NCBI GenBank assembly: GCA_946539765.1
Contig: CAMNHO010000002.1
Location: 62,001-126,000, forward strand
Length of the DNA: 64,000 nucleotides
Source: UBA4312 sp002394635
GTDB lineage: Bacteria > Bacillota_I > Bacilli_A > Erysipelotrichales > Erysipelotrichaceae
Reading direction: 5' to 3'
A program made the position numbers and the translations under genes. Within the stretch, counting starts at the first letter, position 1, and every line of letters begins with the position of its first letter. Below the pieces are notes generated by a model. That model was given only the letters and a program-made list of their open reading frames with translations, searched no databases and had not been told where the DNA came from. This document shows, piece by piece, positions 57,945 to 64,000 of this stretch.

Positions 57945-57961
57945 CTTTAATATCTATGTGA

Positions 57962-57990
57962 AATTTACCACATTTTATTTGAAACTGCAA
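57962..57990 (-). promoter_or_regulatory. Promoter of the rimP-nusA-infB operon
   Basis: Minus-strand TTGCAG (57985-57990), 17-bp spacer with extended TGG, and TAAATT (57962-57967), immediately after the gmk stop codon. Confidence 0.65.
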
Positions 57991-57996
57991 GAACAT

Positions 57997-58575
57997 TTAC
58001 TTTTTATCTTGCAATTCAATCGTACGCAGAATGATCAGCTCGATCAAGTCTGCTGCAAGTTTGGCATCTTCATTACATATGATGTATTTATAATTCGACA
58101 TCATCTTCATCTCATGACTTGCTTTTGCCAGTCTTTGCTGAATGATTTCTTCCGGTTCGGACCGACGGCCACGGATCCGACGCTCCAATTCCTCCATAGA
58201 AGGTGGAATAATAAATATGCTTAAAGCATCTGGACATTTCTTTTGTACCTGCACAGCTCCCTGCACTTCAATTTCTAAAAGAACATTCTTTCCTTCATTT
58301 CGTAATCGCTCCACTTCCTCCATCGGTGTTCCGTAATAATTTCCGACAAATTCCGCGTATTCCAGAAGTTGTCCTTTTTCAATGGCGTTTTCAAATTCCT
58401 CTTTTGTACGGAAAAAATAGTCTACACCATCGACTTCTCCTTCTCTAGGCTTTCTTGTGGTCATTGATGTAGAATAAGCTAGATTCAAATCTTCGTTTTT
58501 TTCAAAATAACCTCGGATCGTCCCTTTTCCGACGCCACTTGGGCCACTCAATATAATTAATAATCCTCGTTTCAT
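57997..58575 (-). CDS. gmk: Guanylate kinase
   Basis: Gmk phosphorylates GMP to GDP. The 192-residue protein has the P-loop LSGPSGVGKGTI near residue 8, STSMTTRKPREGEVDGVDYFF binding GMP, and EVQGAVQVQKKCP. ATG 58575 has AAGGAAG upstream. It has a near-perfect promoter at 58596-58624. rpoZ, often next to gmk, is absent here; it would be downstream of gmk where rimP lies. Confidence 0.96.
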   Translation of the reverse strand: MKRGLLIILSGPSGVGKGTIRGYFEKNEDLNLAYSTSMTTRKPREGEVDGVDYFFRTKEEFENAIEKGQLLEYAEFVGNYYGTPMEEVERLRNEGKNVLLEIEVQGAVQVQKKCPDALSIFIIPPSMEELERRIRGRRSEPEEIIQQRLAKASHEMKMMSNYKYIICNEDAKLAADLIELIILRTIELQDKK

Positions 58576-58595
58576 TCGTCCACTTCCTTTTTTAC

Positions 58596-58624
58596 ATTGT
58601 ATCCTCATAAAATAGGAGTGTCAA
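58596..58624 (-). promoter_or_regulatory. Promoter of gmk
   Basis: Minus-strand perfect TTGACA (58619-58624), 17-bp spacer and TACAAT (58596-58601). Confidence 0.85.
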
Positions 58625-58632
58625 AAAATTTA

Positions 58633-58641
58633 TGTTACAAT
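58633..58641 (+). promoter_or_regulatory. Extended -10 promoter of rqcH
   Basis: TGTTACAAT (TACAAT at 58636-58641) without a clear -35 box, 25 bp before the start of rqcH and back-to-back with the gmk promoter. Confidence 0.5.
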
Positions 58642-58665
58642 AAAATTCTTAAAGGAGGCGTTTCA

Positions 58666-60294
58666 ATGGCCATTGACGGTTTAATGTTATATTCCATATC
58701 CAAACAATTGAATGCTCTTTGCCCATGCAAGATCAACAAGATCCAAAATATAAGCGATGAAGAGATTCTTTTTAATCTGCACACAAGAAATCAAGGCAAT
58801 CAGCGCTGTGTAATCAATGTGCATTCCAATACCAACCGGATCTATTTATCCGGATACATGGAAACAACACAATCGAATCCATCCAATTTCGTAATGGTTT
58901 TACGCAAATGTATAGGAAACGGAATCATTGAATCCATTGAACAGAAAAACTTTGATCGGATTCTTTGCATGCATATAACCCATCGTAATGAACTGGGAGA
59001 TTTAATCAATTATGACCTTTATATTGAATTAATGGGTAAATATGCGAATATGATCCTTGTCTGTAATCAGCAGATTGTAGATGCTTTGAAACGAATTCCT
59101 GTTTATGAAAATACAAAACGTTTCATCCATCCCGGGGCTCTTTATGTGCTACCGGAACAAAAGGAAAAGAAAAACCCCCTCGTAGTGAATGAGATTGATA
59201 CAGATACTAGTCTTGTATCTCAGTTATATGGTTTTTCTCCTTTATTATCCCGTGAATTTCTATATCGAATGCACAAAGGACAAAAATACATAGACATACT
59301 CAATGAATTATTGCAGTCTCAAACGATGTATCTTTATGAAAAAGAATTTCATTGTATTGAACTTACGCATTTGCAGCAAACCCCTAGAATAGTCAGTTTT
59401 ATGGAAGGTTTGAATCAAATACATCAGAAAGATGAAAGTAAGAACCGTATACGTGAACAATGTACAGATGTGTTCAGGACCATAGAAAACGAAAAACGCA
59501 AAGCTTTAAAAAAACTGCCGAAGCTCGAAGCCAGCTTTGAAAAAGCTAAAGAATATGGAATATATCAAGAATATGGCGATCTGTTGTTTGCTTATATGTA
59601 TGACATCGAAAAAGCACCTGTTATTACCCTTCCATCTTTTTCCGACGGAGAGGATATTAACATTCCGATTGATATGCGCTATGATCTGAAGACCAATGCC
59701 AACAGATTTTATCAGAAATATCACAAGCTTAAGCGAAGCCAGTCCATTCTTATAGAGCAGATCGAACAATGTAAAAAGGATATTGAGTATTATACTCAGC
59801 TTAGCGAACAGCTCAATTACTGTTCTATTGATGATGCCCGGGAAATCCGGGAGGAACTGATCCAAAACCATGTGCTACGCAGCCATAAAAAGCATCGCCG
59901 GCAAACGAAAAAACATCCGAATTATCTACATCTGAAATGCGACGGATTTGAAATCTTTATCGGTAAGAATAATCTGCAAAACAATTATATTACCCATCGT
60001 CTTTCACGAAAACAAGATATTTGGTTTCATGTAAAAGGGTATCATGGTTCACATGTTCTTTTAAAAACAGAACATCTAGATGAAAGACAAATACGGATGT
60101 GTGCACAACTAGCCGCATATCACTCCAAAGGGAAACATTCCAGCAGCGTGCCTGTTGACTATTGCCCGATTTCACAAATCAAAAAAGTTCCGGGTTCCAA
60201 AATTGGTTTTGTGACCATGAAATCTTATAAAACAATCTATATCGACCCGGAAGAATCCATGATCCAGGAATGGATCAAAACGTATAAACGTTAA
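58666..60294 (+). CDS. rqcH: Ribosome quality control protein RqcH (NFACT / fibronectin-binding A family)
   Basis: RqcH/Rqc2 binds stalled 50S-nascent chain complexes and recruits tRNA(Ala) to add alanine tails that mark the chain for degradation. The 542-residue protein has NFACT-N (AIDGLMLYSISKQLN...NRIYLSG), a middle HhH part, a long charged coiled coil (about residues 270-440), and NFACT-R with FEIFIGKNNLQNNYITHRLS, DIWFHVKGYHGSHVLLK and YCPISQIKKVPGSKIGFV. ATG 58666 has AAAGGAGG at good spacing. It is a single gene with a strong terminator. Confidence 0.94.
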   Translation: MAIDGLMLYSISKQLNALCPCKINKIQNISDEEILFNLHTRNQGNQRCVINVHSNTNRIYLSGYMETTQSNPSNFVMVLRKCIGNGIIESIEQKNFDRILCMHITHRNELGDLINYDLYIELMGKYANMILVCNQQIVDALKRIPVYENTKRFIHPGALYVLPEQKEKKNPLVVNEIDTDTSLVSQLYGFSPLLSREFLYRMHKGQKYIDILNELLQSQTMYLYEKEFHCIELTHLQQTPRIVSFMEGLNQIHQKDESKNRIREQCTDVFRTIENEKRKALKKLPKLEASFEKAKEYGIYQEYGDLLFAYMYDIEKAPVITLPSFSDGEDINIPIDMRYDLKTNANRFYQKYHKLKRSQSILIEQIEQCKKDIEYYTQLSEQLNYCSIDDAREIREELIQNHVLRSHKKHRRQTKKHPNYLHLKCDGFEIFIGKNNLQNNYITHRLSRKQDIWFHVKGYHGSHVLLKTEHLDERQIRMCAQLAAYHSKGKHSSSVPVDYCPISQIKKVPGSKIGFVTMKSYKTIYIDPEESMIQEWIKTYKR

Positions 60295-60295
60295 G

Positions 60296-60323
60296 AAAAG
60301 CCCGTCAACACAACGGGCTTTTT
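60296..60323. terminator. Terminator shared by rqcH and the Rnf operon
   Basis: AAAGCCCGT pairs with ACGGGCTTT around a seven-base loop, followed by T runs in both directions; it lies just after the rqcH and rnfB stop codons. Confidence 0.9.
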
Positions 60324-60325
60324 AA

Positions 60326-60631
60326 TTAACCTTTTATTTTGATAGTGCTGCCATCCGGTCCCGGTGTATTAGCCAGGTATTCCAGAATAGCCTGTTTTTG
60401 ATCCGGTTTAGTCGGTTTACATAAGAAGGAATTTACCTCCCCATCCACCATGGCTTCCGCAAACCCGGAGCATCCCGGATAACCGCAACCACCACAGTTA
60501 TATCCCGGAAGCATACCCGTTACGTGTTCCACACGTTCATCGACTTCCACCTTTAATTTGTTGTCGGCAATACCGAGCCCAAATCCCAACAGAGCGCCAA
60601 GCACTAACATCATGATAATTGCTACGACCAT
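60326..60631 (-). CDS. rnfB: Short RnfB-like subunit with a single Fe-S (Fes) domain
   Basis: RnfB normally carries electrons from ferredoxin into the Rnf complex through several clusters. This product is only 101 residues: an N-terminal membrane helix (MLVLGALLGFGLGIA) and one [4Fe-4S] domain with Cys46, Cys49, Cys54 and Cys71 in YNCGGCGYPGCSGFAEA...FLCKP. The ferredoxin-like domains found in full RnfB proteins are missing. The gene ends naturally at a terminator, so it is not cut by a frameshift visible here. ATG 60631 has GGAGG at good spacing. It is the last gene of the Rnf operon. Confidence 0.85.
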   Translation of the reverse strand: MVVAIIMMLVLGALLGFGLGIADNKLKVEVDERVEHVTGMLPGYNCGGCGYPGCSGFAEAMVDGEVNSFLCKPTKPDQKQAILEYLANTPGPDGSTIKIKG

Positions 60632-60642
60632 ACTAACCTCCA

Positions 60643-60810
60643 TTATTCATGATCCGGATGCAGTTGACAGGAAACCAGCTTACACCCGTCACAATCCGCT
60701 TTAATATTTTCACAACCTTCTGGTACAGGTGTTTTATGATTTTTAATGTACGCCCAAATATATATGCCAATCAAAGCACTGATAAAGAGCACACCTGCGA
60801 TAATACGCAT
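60643..60810 (-). CDS. Tiny Cys-rich membrane protein in the Rnf operon
   Basis: The 55-residue product has one N-terminal membrane helix (IIAGVLFISALIGIYIWAYI) and a Cys-rich tail with C-x6-C-x2-C-x4-C spacing (GCENIKADCDGCKLVSC), then HPDHE. It resembles in layout the NqrM and FeoB-associated Cys-rich small proteins, but is not clearly either. It may help maturation of Rnf clusters or carry one itself; this is inference from position between rnfA and rnfB. ATG 60810 overlaps the rnfA stop and has CAGGAG upstream. Confidence 0.7.
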   Translation of the reverse strand: MRIIAGVLFISALIGIYIWAYIKNHKTPVPEGCENIKADCDGCKLVSCQLHPDHE

Positions 60811-61385
60811 TAGATAACTCCTGCAAACGCGGAGAATGCCATAGACATAATAGCCGCACAAATCAAGGCAATTGCATTCCCTTTAAAGAATTCAGGAACA
60901 TCGCTGATCTCCAGTTTTTCTCGAATTGTCGAGAATATAAACAGAACCAAAGCAAATCCTAAAGGAGTACCAATGCTGTACATGATCATATGTCCAATAT
61001 CATAGCCATTCTGGATATTAACCAGACATACGTTTAATACGACACAGTTCGTAGTAATCAAAGGCAGATAAACACCCAGTGATTTATACAAAGCCGGACT
61101 TGTCTTTTTGATAAACATTTCAGTTAACTGTACCAGTGAAGCAATTACCAAAATAAATGTAATCAAATCCATAAATTCCAGATGCAATGGAACCAGTACC
61201 AGATAATATAAAGCATACGTCACAAATGCGGCAACAACAATGACGAAGATAACAGCAATACCCATGCCTAATGCTGAAGAACGTTTTTTGGATACTCCCA
61301 TAAAAGGACACATACCCAAGAACTGTGTTAATACAACGTTGTTCACGATTAAACTGGTAAATAATAATCCAAATAATTCAGCCAT
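60810..61385 (-). CDS. rnfA: Electron transport complex subunit RnfA
   Basis: RnfA is one of the two membrane subunits that hold the intramembrane cluster and ion path. The 191-residue protein has six hydrophobic helices and family motifs NNVVLTQFLGMCPFMGVSKK with its cluster Cys, YLPLITTNCVVLNVCLVN with the second Cys, and GFALVLFIFSTIREKLE. It overlaps the small Cys-rich gene by one base and follows rnfE by three. Confidence 0.95.
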   Translation of the reverse strand: MAELFGLLFTSLIVNNVVLTQFLGMCPFMGVSKKRSSALGMGIAVIFVIVVAAFVTYALYYLVLVPLHLEFMDLITFILVIASLVQLTEMFIKKTSPALYKSLGVYLPLITTNCVVLNVCLVNIQNGYDIGHMIMYSIGTPLGFALVLFIFSTIREKLEISDVPEFFKGNAIALICAAIMSMAFSAFAGVI

Positions 61386-61388
61386 AGA

Positions 61389-62048
61389 TTACTTGCCCTC
61401 CTTTGCAGCCGCTTCTTCCTTTTTAGCTTGACGGTCTTTATACCAGGACACAAAAGCAGCTAATACCGCAAATGTCAGGAATGCACCAACCGGTGAACTA
61501 AACATGCTGATTGTAAAATCTTCCGGTATGATCGTGAGTTTTAAAAAGATCTGATCCGGGTTGAACATATTGGTGATTTGGAAACCACCGGTCGATAATA
61601 CTTCTCGGATGAATGACATAACAAATACGGCAATGAAGTACCCCAGTCCCATACCAATACCATCCAATGCACTGTCTAGTACATTGTGATCACACGCAAA
61701 GGCTTCCGCACGTCCTAAGATAATACAGTTTACAACGATCAATGGGATAAATACACCTAAACTTGTATTTAAAGAAGGTGCATAAGCTTCAATCACCATT
61801 TGGATGATCTTGACCAATGTTGCGATTACGACAATATATACAGGAATATGAATTTCGTCCGGTGTAATATTACGAATCAAGGAAATAATGCAGTTTGATA
61901 ATACCAGAACACAGATAACTGCCAGTCCCATTCCAATTGCGTTGTCCACACTTGTGGTAATAGCCAAGGTTGAACAGATGCCCAGGAATAAGGAGAATAC
62001 CGGATTTTCCTTGATCAATCCGTTTTTAAAATTTTCGAATCGATTCAT
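61389..62048 (-). CDS. rnfE: Electron transport complex subunit RnfE
   Basis: RnfE is the inverted-topology partner of RnfA. The 219-residue protein has ENPVFSLFLGICSTLAIT (cluster Cys), GVFIPLIVVNCIILGRAEAFA (second Cys) and SALDGIGMGLGYFIAVFVMS. Six membrane helices are evident. The charged C-terminal tail (DRQAKKEEAAAKEGK) is soluble. It lies two bases after rnfG. Confidence 0.95.
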   Translation of the reverse strand: MNRFENFKNGLIKENPVFSLFLGICSTLAITTSVDNAIGMGLAVICVLVLSNCIISLIRNITPDEIHIPVYIVVIATLVKIIQMVIEAYAPSLNTSLGVFIPLIVVNCIILGRAEAFACDHNVLDSALDGIGMGLGYFIAVFVMSFIREVLSTGGFQITNMFNPDQIFLKLTIIPEDFTISMFSSPVGAFLTFAVLAAFVSWYKDRQAKKEEAAAKEGK

Positions 62049-62050
62049 GT

Positions 62051-62566
62051 TTATTCTCCTTTCAACTGATCCACATAAGTACTGGCTTCATTGATACCGT
62101 TAACAACACCACTAGATGAAATCGTAGCTCCACTGATCGTATCGATAGAATCATCACTAGCTTTTCCATTGACATTGTTGATAAAATCAGATTCCATAAC
62201 TTTTGAACCTAAACCTTTTGTATCTCCGTTAGATAATGGATAATACTGATCCACTGTTTTATCGTTTGTATTAATCGATACAAGGAAGGTTGTACCATCT
62301 TTATAGCCAGGTACCTTCATATTAAAAATTAACTTATCCTCGTACTCATATACTTTCTGAACTGTTTTTGAATCCATGTTAAATTTTATTTCTTTAAAAT
62401 CATCTTCGGCAGCGTCCGGATACATGGTCATCAAAGAATCCCGTTCCAGGCGCGCATTGTTTTCGGCAATGACCGGTGCGGTCACTTGATTTGCGAAAGA
62501 AAGGGCCCCGCCTGCCAAAGCAGAAATAACAGCTAAGAATAAAGAAAGATGCATGATTTTACTCAT
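62051..62566 (-). CDS. rnfG: Electron transport complex subunit RnfG
   Basis: RnfG carries a covalently bound FMN on the outer face. The 171-residue protein has one N-terminal membrane anchor (LSLFLAVISALAGGALSFA) and the flavinylation motif DTISGATISSSGV with Thr148 as the attachment residue. It overlaps rnfD by four bases and lies next to rnfE. An ApbE flavin transferase is required but is not seen in the window. Confidence 0.95.
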   Translation of the reverse strand: MSKIMHLSLFLAVISALAGGALSFANQVTAPVIAENNARLERDSLMTMYPDAAEDDFKEIKFNMDSKTVQKVYEYEDKLIFNMKVPGYKDGTTFLVSINTNDKTVDQYYPLSNGDTKGLGSKVMESDFINNVNGKASDDSIDTISGATISSSGVVNGINEASTYVDQLKGE

Positions 62567-63708
62567 AATACTTCCTCCTGAAGCTCTGTCTGAAGATATG
62601 CTTCCTTATCCAAAGAAGAAACTGGTTCCAATGTCATTGCTGTAAATATAGATACAGCAACGGCAACAACACAAAGAACCGCAAAAGCTTTCTTTGCTTT
62701 TGGTAATACTTCCAACTGTTTTCCATCCAGCAAAGATTCGATCAAAGGTGTTAACATGTTCATTAACAAAATCGAATATAAGCAACCTTCAGGCAGATTT
62801 CCTGCCAAACGGATCAATACGGTCAAAATGGCGGCACCAATAGCGAAAATCACGCGACCTGCCGGACTTGTCGGTGACGTGACAGGATCTGTCAACATGA
62901 AAACAGCTCCAAAAACAACACCACCTAATAACAAATGCAAACAAGGATACCAGATCAAGCCTGGAATTCCATGATAAGAACCCACTTTAGTAATAAGAGC
63001 TACGATCATCGTCATCACAAAGATCGTGCAAAGATATACCACTGGAACTCTCCAATCAATGATTTTTCGGGCGATCAATACGATTCCGACCAATATAATT
63101 GCTATCGTGAAAGTTTCACCCAAGGCCCCTGGATACGTTCCCAACAATAAAGATTTCCATCCTCCATACTGCTGAAGGAAGCCATCCAGCATCTGTTCAT
63201 TGTATGGCATCCAGCCAAATTGGCTGGCAATGTTAGTCGTTGGTGTTGCGCTTGTTACCAGGTCCGTGCTAGCCCCCATAAAAGCAGCAAAAATTACTGC
63301 ACGTCCGACAGCAGCCGGATTAAAGATGTTTTGTCCAAAACCACCAAATAACATTTTTGCAAACACAATTGCGAAGAAAGTAGCAATAATTAATGCGTAA
63401 ATACGCATAGAAATCGGTACCATTAACGTTAATATGATTGCCGTAACCCATCCAAAGGAATTTTTAATTTCTTTCATTGGTTCCCTTTTCCGGATCTTCG
63501 CAAATGCAAACTCACAGACAAAAACAGTTGCCAATGAGCTGATCAGCATCAAGACAGCCTGCAGAGCATAACGTGCTCCAAATGCTGTATAATAATAAAT
63601 AACTGCCAAGAAAAAGATAGCCATCAGACCTATTGTCAGCTCTTTCATAATACTCTGCGTTGTTAAAGGTCCTCTTAAACTTGGACTTACATGAAAATTA
63701 AACTTCAT
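62563..63708 (-). CDS. rnfD: Electron transport complex subunit RnfD
   Basis: RnfD is the large membrane subunit related to NqrB, with a covalent FMN. The 381-residue protein has about nine hydrophobic helices, FGGFGQNIFNPAAVGRA, the flavinylation site STDLVTSATPTT with Thr155, and FGAVFMLTDPVTSPTSPAGR. It follows the rnfC fragment by 13 bp. Confidence 0.95.
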   Translation of the reverse strand: MKFNFHVSPSLRGPLTTQSIMKELTIGLMAIFFLAVIYYYTAFGARYALQAVLMLISSLATVFVCEFAFAKIRKREPMKEIKNSFGWVTAIILTLMVPISMRIYALIIATFFAIVFAKMLFGGFGQNIFNPAAVGRAVIFAAFMGASTDLVTSATPTTNIASQFGWMPYNEQMLDGFLQQYGGWKSLLLGTYPGALGETFTIAIILVGIVLIARKIIDWRVPVVYLCTIFVMTMIVALITKVGSYHGIPGLIWYPCLHLLLGGVVFGAVFMLTDPVTSPTSPAGRVIFAIGAAILTVLIRLAGNLPEGCLYSILLMNMLTPLIESLLDGKQLEVLPKAKKAFAVLCVVAVAVSIFTAMTLEPVSSLDKEAYLQTELQEEVL

Positions 63709-63721
63709 CTTTCAATGCCCC

Positions 63722-64000
63722 CTATCTCTTCTGCTTCTTCATAGCGATGACACGTTTCGCTTTTCGTACATTTTCAGTTACATTGATATGGCTTGGACAA
63801 ACATACGTACAAAGACCACATTCAATACAGCTTTCCGCCCCGCGTTGGATCATAGCATCCAGATCATTCATCTTGACTGCTTCTCCGATGCGAACTGGTT
63901 GTAATCCGGCAGGACAATGATCGCTGCATCGTCCACAACGAAGACAAGCAATATCGTCATCATCAACATGTGGCAATATCGTAATCGCATTCATGGCACG
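63722..64000 (-). CDS. rnfC: RnfC, C-terminal part (5' end outside the window)
   Basis: RnfC is the peripheral subunit that binds NADH, FMN and two [4Fe-4S] clusters. Only its C-terminal ~92 residues are inside the window, in frame to the right edge. They hold two ferredoxin-type motifs, CLRCGRCSDHCPAG and CIECGLCTYVCPSHINV, and end in a basic tail (KAKRVIAMKKQKR). Both clusters of the family are complete. RnfCDGE-A-small protein-B is the gene order here. Confidence 0.92.
   Translation of the reverse strand, partial: RAMNAITILPHVDDDDIACLRCGRCSDHCPAGLQPVRIGEAVKMNDLDAMIQRGAESCIECGLCTYVCPSHINVTENVRKAKRVIAMKKQKR

Noticed and set aside
60326..60640. Frameshift or premature stop as the cause of the short rnfB
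   Set aside because: The sequence after the stop runs straight into a terminator; no continuation of RnfB ferredoxin motifs is found in any frame before rqcH.
1..64000. CRISPR arrays, tRNA or rRNA genes, prophage
   Set aside because: No regularly spaced repeats, no cloverleaf-like genes with T-loop motifs, and no phage structural or lysis genes were seen. The only recombinase looks like a housekeeping Xer.

Overview
The window looks like chromosomal DNA of an AT-rich, low-GC Gram-positive anaerobe, most likely a gut Erysipelotrichia-type Firmicute. Supporting signs are the strong AGGAGG-type ribosome binding sites, TTGACA/TATAAT promoters, a T-box in front of hisS-aspS, the MurT/GatD peptidoglycan amidation pair, an Asp23 protein, DegV, a V-type ATPase, an Rnf complex and a full butyrate pathway. 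The genus assignment is inference; no rRNA or tRNA gene is present to settle it. Nearly all of the window is dense, mostly minus-strand housekeeping operons. I see no phage, CRISPR array or intact insertion sequence.

Layout: 1-3177 holds the first genes of a V-type ATPase operon running off the left edge. 3257-9998 carries a lipoprotein, DegV, a DUF1836 gene, gatD-murT, purB and a YgjP-type metallopeptidase. 9988-11732 is xer-mrp. 11777-21426 is one long operon: 5'-nucleotidase, nusB, xseA, xseB, ispA, a Dxs-like gene, tlyA, recN, dinB, trmN6. 21466-24514 has asp23, truB-ribF and a TtcA-like gene. 24531-28621 has an HD hydrolase, a 6S-like small RNA, and aspS and hisS behind a T-box. 28628-36146 has yebC, phoH, rpsU and the scpA-scpB-rluB-rsmE-mtaB-murE operon. 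36360-40603 is a plus-strand five-gene cluster of unclear purpose: degenerate amidase, Nudix hydrolase, ATP-grasp enzyme, esterase, metallophosphoesterase. 40604-41104 is a 0.5-kb element bounded by inverted repeats. 41104-49798 holds a threonine aldolase-like gene and the butyrate genes bcd-etfB-etfA-hbd-crt-but, with a divergent thiolase. 49867-52885 has a DUF218 membrane protein, a PfkB kinase and an alanine/sodium symporter. 52958-57900 is the rimP-nusA-ylxR-ylxQ-infB-rbfA operon. Then come gmk, rqcH and the Rnf operon, which runs off the right edge.

The energy genes fit together. Thiolase, Hbd, Crt and Bcd-EtfAB make butyryl-CoA, and But exchanges it with acetate to give butyrate. The Bcd-Etf complex can reduce ferredoxin, Rnf can turn reduced ferredoxin into an ion gradient, and the V-type ATPase can couple to that gradient. 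The bcd/thl divergent promoter region carries a near-consensus Rex (NADH-sensing) operator.

The most unusual observations are: a Dxs-like protein in the normal dxs position that has lost the cofactor-binding and catalytic residues of the family; an RnfB reduced to its membrane anchor and single iron-sulfur domain, next to a tiny Cys-rich membrane protein; an Amidase_3-like protein lacking two zinc ligands at the head of an uncharacterised operon with a structured leader; a T-box with overlapping Asp/His specifier codons (GACAC); and three genes whose start codon sits exactly at the predicted transcription start, suggesting leaderless mRNAs.
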